From: Elusimicrobia bacterium HGW-Elusimicrobia-2
GTDB taxonomy: Bacteria > CG03
Direction: 5' to 3'
Length of the DNA stretch: 19,570 bases
NCBI GenBank assembly: GCA_002841685.1
Contig: PHAM01000034.1
Coordinates: 1 to 19,570 of the forward strand
Of this stretch, positions 1-9,000 are shown piece after piece; the stretch's first letter is position 1; the number at the start of each line of letters is the position of its first letter. The translations under genes and the position numbers were made by a program. Under the pieces are notes generated by a model. It did not search any database. It was not told the origin of the DNA and saw nothing but the letters and a program-made list of their open reading frames with translations.

Positions 1-3000
1 TGGAACACAAATGCTGCGAGCGCTCCGCTAGTGGCGATAACAAGTGAAGACACAAACGCGAGTCTGCCGGGGTCGCAAACCCTTACCGGAGGCACCGGGG
101 ATTTCTTGTTTACTTTCAAAACAGCCAACACTTCATGGACGATAACAGCGTCAAATACGGACGGGGCGCTCACTTCGTCTGAGACGGCGAAAATACAGGT
201 GAATCCCGCCTCCGCTGTGAAACTTCTGTGCCTTGTTCCAAATGAAACATATCAGCCGGGCACAACTTCGGGCAAAGGCGGCGGAGTTATTTCTCAAGTC
301 GCAGGGGAACCTTTTACCGTCACCGTTTACGGGGTGGACGCCAACTGGAATATTAACACATCCGCCAATCAGACGGTAACTATAGGAACGCAAGACCCGT
401 ATGATATAGAACCCGCCGTACAGCCGCTTATAGACGGAACAACCGCTTTCGCCGTAACTCTTGTGAGGGCATGGTCGTCATGGGTAAACGCGAGCGCCAC
501 CGGCCTTACCTCTTACACAACTCCGTCTATAGTCGTTTCCACAAATACGGCAGTAAAACTTATAGTTCTTGTGCCGAATGTTAAGCATGATCCTGGCGAG
601 TGGAGCGGCGCCGCGGCCTCTGTGTCACCATACGGCCGGACGGGTGCGCCTTCCGTTCAAACGGCGGGAACAGGTTTTAGCGTGACTGTCATGGCCGTTG
701 ATAACTGGTGGAACAGGCGTTATGACTCCAATAATATAGTTAAAATAACCACGGAAGACCCGAACGACGATTTGTATTATGGTTTTAATCCAGCCGCCAA
801 AGCTCTTACAGACGGTATAGCGGTGTTTATATCCACAATGGTGACAAATGACCCTTCGGGAATAGGCAATCAGTGGAAGATAACCGCTTCTACAGCCGAC
901 GGCAGCGCCCTGTCTTCTGATATGTCCGCGGCGATTACGATGGCCTCCGGCGCGACTTCGCGGCTGCAGCTGCTGCTCCCGAACGAAAGTTCAGCGCCCG
1001 GAACGGATACCGGCCGCTCCGGCACGGTTTCCACTCAGACAGCGGGTGTGGAATTCACCGTTACGGTTAATGCCGCTGACCAGTATTGGAATTTTGTCAG
1101 CGCGCCGGCGCCGAATCCGCTTGTTAATATAGAGACGAGTGATCCGTATGACCAGAATTGGGGGTTTGACCCGACAAATCAGCAGCTTCAAAGCGGTACG
1201 CTGCCGTTTAAGATTACAATGGTAACCGAAGGCAATTGGCGGATTTACGGCTATCCAACAAATTACGGTTATACTCCGGCGACATCGTCGCTGCTCCATG
1301 TCCAATATGGCGCTGCCGCGAAATATCAGGTGCTTCTTCCCACGCAGACAGCCGTAGCCGGTTCCGTTTCCGGTAAGTCCGGCGTTCCGAAAACCCAGAC
1401 AGCCGGAATAGTTTTTACGGCGACCGTTAATGTCACTGATGCTTATTGGAACATTGTACCGACGGTATCGCCGGCCGCGAATATAACCACCCACGATTCC
1501 TTTGATACGAATCCCGGAAATGTGCAGCTCATAAACGGTTCAACGACATTCCCCGTTATTATAAAAACCGCTTCCCACGGGTTAGGCAGTTTCAGCTCAA
1601 CGCAGACGGTTACGGCTTCTGGCGCTTACCAGAGCAATAAATCTTCCGTGTTCGGAGTAAACAGCTATACGCCGCAGAAACTTCTGCTTCTTGCCCCGGG
1701 CGAAAGATACGTACCCGGGGATGTGGCTAATCTCGGCCGCGGGGGTTCTCCCAATTCCCAGCCTGCCGGAGCGGTGTTTACTGTCACGGTTATTTCCTGC
1801 GACCAGTATTATAATCAGGCATCGACGAACACGAATATTACGATATATACGACCGATCCATATGATGACGAACCCGGTGATGCCCAGCTTGCGGGCGGAT
1901 TCAAAACATTTAATATAACAATGAAACAAAAAGGTTATCAGCGGATAAGTTCTTCCGATACCGCTACCGTCGGAAAACTTGCCTGCTACACTTCTCAGGA
2001 TATTAACATAGGCTACGGTCCCGCTGTTAAACTGCAGGTTCTTTTAACCGGGGAGGAGAGCGCCCCCGGCACCGCATCAGGCAAGACCGGAGGTTATTCT
2101 ACTCCGACGGCAGGGGTGCCTTATAACATAACGGTCAACTGCGTTGACCAGTATTGGAACGTTAATCCCGACGCAAATCCGTGGGTGGGAATTGAGACAT
2201 CGGATCAATATGACCCGATAATTTCCTCGGCAGTTCTCACAAGCGGCTATAAGATATTTTCTATTACACCCGTTACTGCGGGCACACAGACTGTTATAGC
2301 TTCCGATGTGGACGATACGGGCGATTATTATACATCGAACCAGTCCACTGTTTTCAATGTCTTTCCCGCCGCGCTTGACAGAATAATAGCCATCCTTCCG
2401 GGTGAAACATACAATCCGGGGAATGTTCCTTCCGGAGGAAAAACCGGCGCGCCATCCGTTCAGACCGCCGGATCCGTATTCCAGGCGACGGTTTATGCCA
2501 CTGACGAATATTACAATAAGGTTTCAACCAACTGCAGCATAGGCATCGTCACCGAAGACCCTTACGACGCGCATCCTGACACTCAAACTCTTGTTGCCGG
2601 ACAACTCGCATTTGATATTGAAATGATTACTCACGGCTCATGGGATATTTATGCCAAGGAAATCACTGAATCTCTGAACACTTTTGATTATACGACTCCG
2701 AATGTAAATGTCATTGCGGGCTCCGGCTCGAGGCTTGCCGTCAAGCTTCAGGACCAGACACTTGTGGAAGGCTACGGCATTACCGGAATTCCCGCTGTTC
2801 AGGAAGCCTATCAAACTGTGCAGTTTACGGTTTATTTGACAGATGTCCATTATAATATTGCTTCCGATACGCGCCCATGGGTAACTTTTGCCACAACAGA
2901 CCCCAACGATAACCCGATAAATAACGGCGTACCCATCAGAATAGATGTAAACGGCCAGCTTGTGACATCTTCCAGGCTCAAAACTTCCGTTGTCGCCGGC

Positions 3001-6000
3001 GGCAGTAAAATATACGCTTACTCGCAGGGTTTCAGCACAGGAACAACCCCCGCTATAACAGTCAATAACGCGTCGCATACGAATTTCGCTCTGACGGGCG
3101 TACCGTCTAATCTCGACGCCGGTGAACTCTTTAATGTGACGGTCCGCGCGAAGGATGATTACGGCAACACCTGCACGGGTTCTTACGACAAATATGGCAC
3201 ATGGGTGGGAAACAAGAATTACACCGGCGAGATAGATTTTACATCCGATACGGATTCCGACCCCACCGATCCCGCTTCTCTGCCGGCCAATTACACCTTC
3301 CTGACTTCGGATTTTGGTCAGAAAATATTTAACAACCTTTCCATGTTCCGCGCGGGAACGGGAAGATGGCTGAAGGCGCACGACACTTTCTATACTTCAA
3401 AATACGGACAGGTCTCGGACATAACAGTGACAGCCGGAGCTCTCGCGGCTTTTATTGTTTCTCCCACGGCCGCCGAAACAACCTGTCCTGCCGGCCAGTC
3501 GCAGAAGATAATAGGCACCGCTGCGGATCTTTATAACAATCCTAAGTCCACCGAAGGCCTTTATTGCGAAATCAAAATATCAACAAAGGTAAACAGCGGT
3601 TCTCCCGCGCTCGAAGACGGCGACGGTTTTACTGTCACTCACGCCACCACCGACGCCAACGGTGTTATAGGTGTGTCATCGGAAATATGGTTTTATGTCT
3701 CAACCGTTAAAAACGATATAGCCCGCGTGCAAATAGTGTATTCTCCGAGTATCCACGGTGAAACGGGAAACATAAAAACCGCCGGCGGAAGTCCCAAGAA
3801 GTATGTGATAAAAAGCTCCCCTCCGCCTTTTAGTGTCAAAAACGCCGATTATTCAGGCTGGTCAAAGACTGACGAGCCCTTTGTGGTGCAAAGATATGAC
3901 CAGTATAACAATATTTCCGAAACAGGCGACGGCTACTGCTATCCGATTTCCAATTCCGCCGATAATCCAAACGATGACATAGGCGGCACCTCCAAACCCG
4001 GCCGTTTCTTTAAAATAGGTGTGGGGGACCCCGGACATCAAGGGCAGCCGGAGTATTTTACAGAGCCCTTTGACGATGTTGATTATTCAAGCTGGAGTAT
4101 TCTCATACCCGACGGCGCGAATTCCTGCGAGTTCTATTACTATGAACTAAAGGCGTCATGGGATTCCATCAGCATCGCGTCGTGGACAATCACCGCCGCC
4201 GGCGGCGCCGGCATTGATCCGGACAGCGTGGCTATCCGTGTGGATCCCGGAGAAGTTTCAGGAATAGCTTTTATGACCCCCGCCCGCAGTCTGGTTGCCG
4301 GCACGACCTCGCAGATAATGACTGTTCACGCGCAGGATGTTGAGTTCAACGAAAAGGTAGTGCCCTCCGATGTGCTCTGTGACCTGATGTCTGACGCGTC
4401 TCCCGGAAATTACAGCTTTATCATCACTCCCGGCGGCGGACAGATAGTGGGGAATACGGAGATTGTCTTTTCCACCGGCACATACGAAACCAGTTTCTGG
4501 TTCACCTGCAAGGTGACGGGAAATCCCGGCATACTTGTCAGCGCTTCAACTGACACAATTGGTAAGAATTGGTCCGACGGTTCCCAGACCCAGACGGTAA
4601 CGCCGGCGCCGATTTCAAAAATAGCTTTTACTACATTGAACCTTGAACTCACCGCGGGCGTCACCTCGCAGATAATGACGGTTGAGCTGCAGGATGTTTT
4701 CGGCAATCAATCTCCTATTCCCGTAGGCACGAACGGAGGGAATCCTGTTGTCTTTAAACTCCAGTCGTATCCCGCGGGACGATACGCTTTTTCTCTTTCT
4801 TCATCGGTGTGGCTGGCCATTTCCAGCGCGACCATAGCCGTCGGCCAGGCGCAGCTCTCTTTTTACTATGTCAACACCAAGAGCAATTCCGATCCCGGCT
4901 GGGAGATAACGGTTGACGAAGACGCCGGTTACAGTTACGGCTGGTCGAAAGCTTCACGGTTTGTAAAATTGTACGGAGGCCAGATCTCGCAGGTGGTTAT
5001 TATAACGCCCGGGAGGAATATCACCGCCGGCGTTAAAAATTATCTGGATTACGGCGCGACAAATTATGTGTTTACGGCAGAGCTGAGGGATAGATTTGAC
5101 AACACCTCAAAGGCCACCGAGCCCACCCAGCTGCTCCTTACATCGGATTCGGGAGCGGCAGATTTTTCGCCTGATTCTCTGCAGTGGACGCAGAACATAG
5201 TTGTTATCACCTCGGGCACGCCGTCAGCGAATTTCTATTATTATGACGAGATAGTCGGCGCCCCCACCATCGCCGCTGACGAGCGTCCGGCCAGAGGCTG
5301 GACAATGGCTACCCAGACGGTGAATGTGTATCCCAATGACGCGGTGGCTTTCAAGGTGCAGCATTCCGGTTCGGCCACGGTTTATGAGCCCAAAGACATA
5401 ACGGTCTATGCCGTGGATGCATACGGCGCCGGAGGCGCCGGAAATGTGTGCACCGGTCACCCGCCGCTGGCGAGCCCCTACGCGTCTTCCTCCGAAAGGG
5501 TGTATTATGTGAGCGTGGCCTCTTTCACATCATCCGGAACAACTCAGCTCAATCCGTGGAGTTATGATTTCGCCGATGCCGTGACGGACGATCCGGCTCA
5601 TCCGGGCATCTCTTATCTGCAGGCGACCGATGTGAATGTGACTGATCCGCCCGATGTACCGCCTATTATCATATCCGCTTATGACACGGCAGACCCAATG
5701 ATAGTGGGCACTTCCGCGGAAATGATCATACGGGGCGCTCTGGTGACGCCTTATGTAGATCCCGAAACGTACCGGCGGATCATAGAAATGGAAGTTTACG
5801 GTTCAACCCGCATTTATCAGGGCGCCGTCAACAGGATCATAGAGAGGATTGACCTTAAAACGAATTCGGGAACGGGAATATGGACGGGCCTCCAGATAGA
5901 CAATGTGGGTCAGACCGCCGAAAGCGATATTCCGGCCATAAGGGTGTGGAAAGATGGCAATGCAAACGCCAGATTCGATTCGCCGTCAAAAGAAGACCCT

Positions 6001-9000
6001 GATAATTTATACGGGATAAGTGAGGATATATGGCTTTCATCCGGAGCCTTTAATCCCGTGACGAGAAAAGTGGAACTCACATTCACCACGCCGCAGACGA
6101 TAGGAATGAGCCCGCAGAATTATTTCATCACCGTGGATATATCCGAATACGCCGAACCGGCAAAGACTTTTGTCGTGCGCATGAAAGACAGGAATTATTT
6201 TAAATGGGATATAGCCTCCGAAGTGCAGCTGGCCTCCAATAATTTTGAGATCAGGCTGCCCACGGCAACCATCACGACCTCTCCCGGCCAGATCACGGTC
6301 TACGGCACCAATCTTGTGGATGAAGACACAATGCAGATAGAACAGGGCACCAATAAACTCGCAATGATTCAATTGGATATGGTGACGAACAAATACACGG
6401 TGCCGTGGACAAAAATAAGGCTGGGGCTGAAAGGTTCCGTCGACGGCGGTTACTATGATGCCGCCAAAGATGAATATATACCGTCCAAAGATATTGATTC
6501 GGTGAGAATTTACAAAGATCGGGCTCCCTTTGGCGAATTTGCGGAGGATGGGGATCAACTCATTTCTTCCGGGGATGAGACTTTCGGCCAGCTTCAGCCG
6601 GGGGTATGTATAATCACTCTGAAAAATCCGGACGATGTCAAAAATGAAGACCGCGCTCAGATTATATCGGAATCCACTTCCACTTATTTTGTGGCTTTTT
6701 CTTTTACGAATTCAGCCACAGTCGGCGCTACGGCAGGCGTAAAGCTGGCCAACTCTTCCGGTATTACAGCTTTTATGGAAGGCATTAACAGGGTTTTTGA
6801 TTATTACGATTATAACGGCAACACCCGCAGGGATGAAGGCGAGCCGGATATTTATCCGCTTGAATCCGAGGCTCCGCCGATAATAGCGACTGTGGACATG
6901 CTGGTTGTAAACAAGGCGCACCCGGGCATCACCGAGCTTACACAGGGTTCAAAGAATAATGTGTTTGAACAGATCATTTTGAAGACCGATGCCCGCGCGG
7001 TCTGGTGGAGCGGCATCACGGTGGAGATGCTGGGCGATATACCCAACGAGGATGTGGACGCGGTTAAGATCTGGAAATATAATTCGGGCACTATTGACCA
7101 ATCAGGAGACCCTGTTGTGAATATATCTACAATGGGGCCGACAGGAATGAAAGATGTGCTCGTGGCTAAAGCGGAGGGGGATCTCGTATCCAACACTTAC
7201 GGAGCATTCACATCCACTTCCGTTTTTATTCTTTTTGACGAGGCCAGCTGGCAGGAAATAACAACGGTTAATGAAAATTACCTGATAACTTATGACCTTG
7301 ACCCCTTTGCCGAAGTGGGCAGTAAACTGGGCCTTAATCTGGCTACGAAGGACAATTTACAGGTTGAGCCGGTTGATGAGGTGAAAGACGAGAATTTCCC
7401 GATAAAATTCCCTGCGATAGCAATAAAGGAATATTCGGATAATGTCACATTCGAGTTCTCCGACGCCACGGCTCTCATAGCGGACAAGCAGATAAATCAG
7501 GGAGATGTAAATCTGCCTATCCTCGCGTTAAATGTCAAAACCAACCAGTCGGACGCTTTCTGGAACAGCATTATAATAGACCAGGCCGGTTCCGCGGGGG
7601 ATGAGGATATAGACAACATAACCATCTGGCTGGATAAGGACAATAACGGGAAATTCAATGAGACGCTGGATGAAATGATATCGTCCGGCACTTTCCATAA
7701 CGGCCAGGCGGCATTCACCTTTGTCGGCCACGCAGACGCCAGAAGAATAGGCCCCGTGAACACCGTCTCTTACCGCACGGAGGTGCAGAACAAAGCTTAT
7801 TTTATCAATTTCTCTCTGTCCGACACGGCGGCGCCGGCGAAAACCATAGCCCTTAAAATAGAAGGAGACCCGCTGCTTGGCTATCTGGGTGTCTCTTCTC
7901 CCAACAAGATAGCCACTTCTTTCGAGGCCGCCGGAGGTTATCTGCTCCCATCCAAAGAGATCAAGGCCTCTCCCCGCACGCTTTATGTGGAGGGGGAATC
8001 CCTCGCTCCCGAGACCGTTTATCAGGGCGCGGATGATGTGGTGATGATGAAACTCTCAATGTGGGTCTCAGGTTATGAGGTACCCTGGACGAAACTGCAG
8101 GCCGCCAGATCCGGCACGGGCCTTGATGAAGATATAGAGAGAGTCAGATTGTACAGGGACGTTCAGGTGCCCGGCCAGCCCAACTACGGCGAATGGGGCG
8201 GAGGGGATAATCTTGTCGCGACCGGTGTTTTTGACGGCGGGATATGTCTCCTGGATTTCTCAACTCCCACAGCGTCAATAGAGATCATACCCACAACGAC
8301 AATATATTATTTTATCCTCTTTGATTTTGCCAACAGCGCCACGCCCGGGGCGTTTACGGGCCTGAGGATCAATTCCAACAGCGCGTTTGAGGTGGAAACG
8401 CCTCACAATGTCTACAATTTCTCTCCGGAGATAACCTCTGTTCAGGCGCAGCAGCTGGCCACGACCGACACGCTGGAAGTTCTCACGCTCGATCCCATGG
8501 TCGCCGAAGTGACGCAGGGGGACAGGAATGTGTCATTCGCGCGGCTGACGCTGAGGACCGACTATCACGACGCTGTGGTGCAGGCGGTGCGTATATACAG
8601 GACGGGCAGCGGGATAGACGGCGATATAGAGGCCATAAAGATCTACAGGGATCTCTATGAGGTGGACGGCGGCGGCGTTGAGGGTGTCCTTGACAGCTGG
8701 GATATAAGATATGACACGACAACTTACATATATCCGGGCCTTATCAATTACGGCAATGAGGTGTTTATCGACGGAGTCGCCGACATAACTCTCAAGATCC
8801 CGCAGAAGGTGGGCACCACGGCGGATGAAATGGATAAAACGTATTTTGTGGCTTTTGATATAGCCAATCTTGCCTCAGTCGGCAAGAGCGTGGGATTCAG
8901 GATACTGCCTCCCGGCGCCAGCTCTTTTAAGGTGATCGAGCCCGATCAGGTGCAGGATAAGAATTTCACAACAATGGGCGCTGTTATCGGGGAATATCCG

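Noticed and set aside
31-33. GTG as the start codon of the giant gene
   Set aside because: The frame is open back to base 1 and those residues continue a repeat unit; the true start is outside the window.
214-3063. CRISPR or DNA satellite interpretation of the ~350-base periodicity
   Set aside because: The period is protein-level; DNA copies are diverged, there are no short identical repeats with unique spacers, and the frame stays open.
2638-3381. 247-residue minus-strand frame inside the giant gene
   Set aside because: Opposite a well-conserved repeat array; its sequence is low-quality and matches no family pattern I know.
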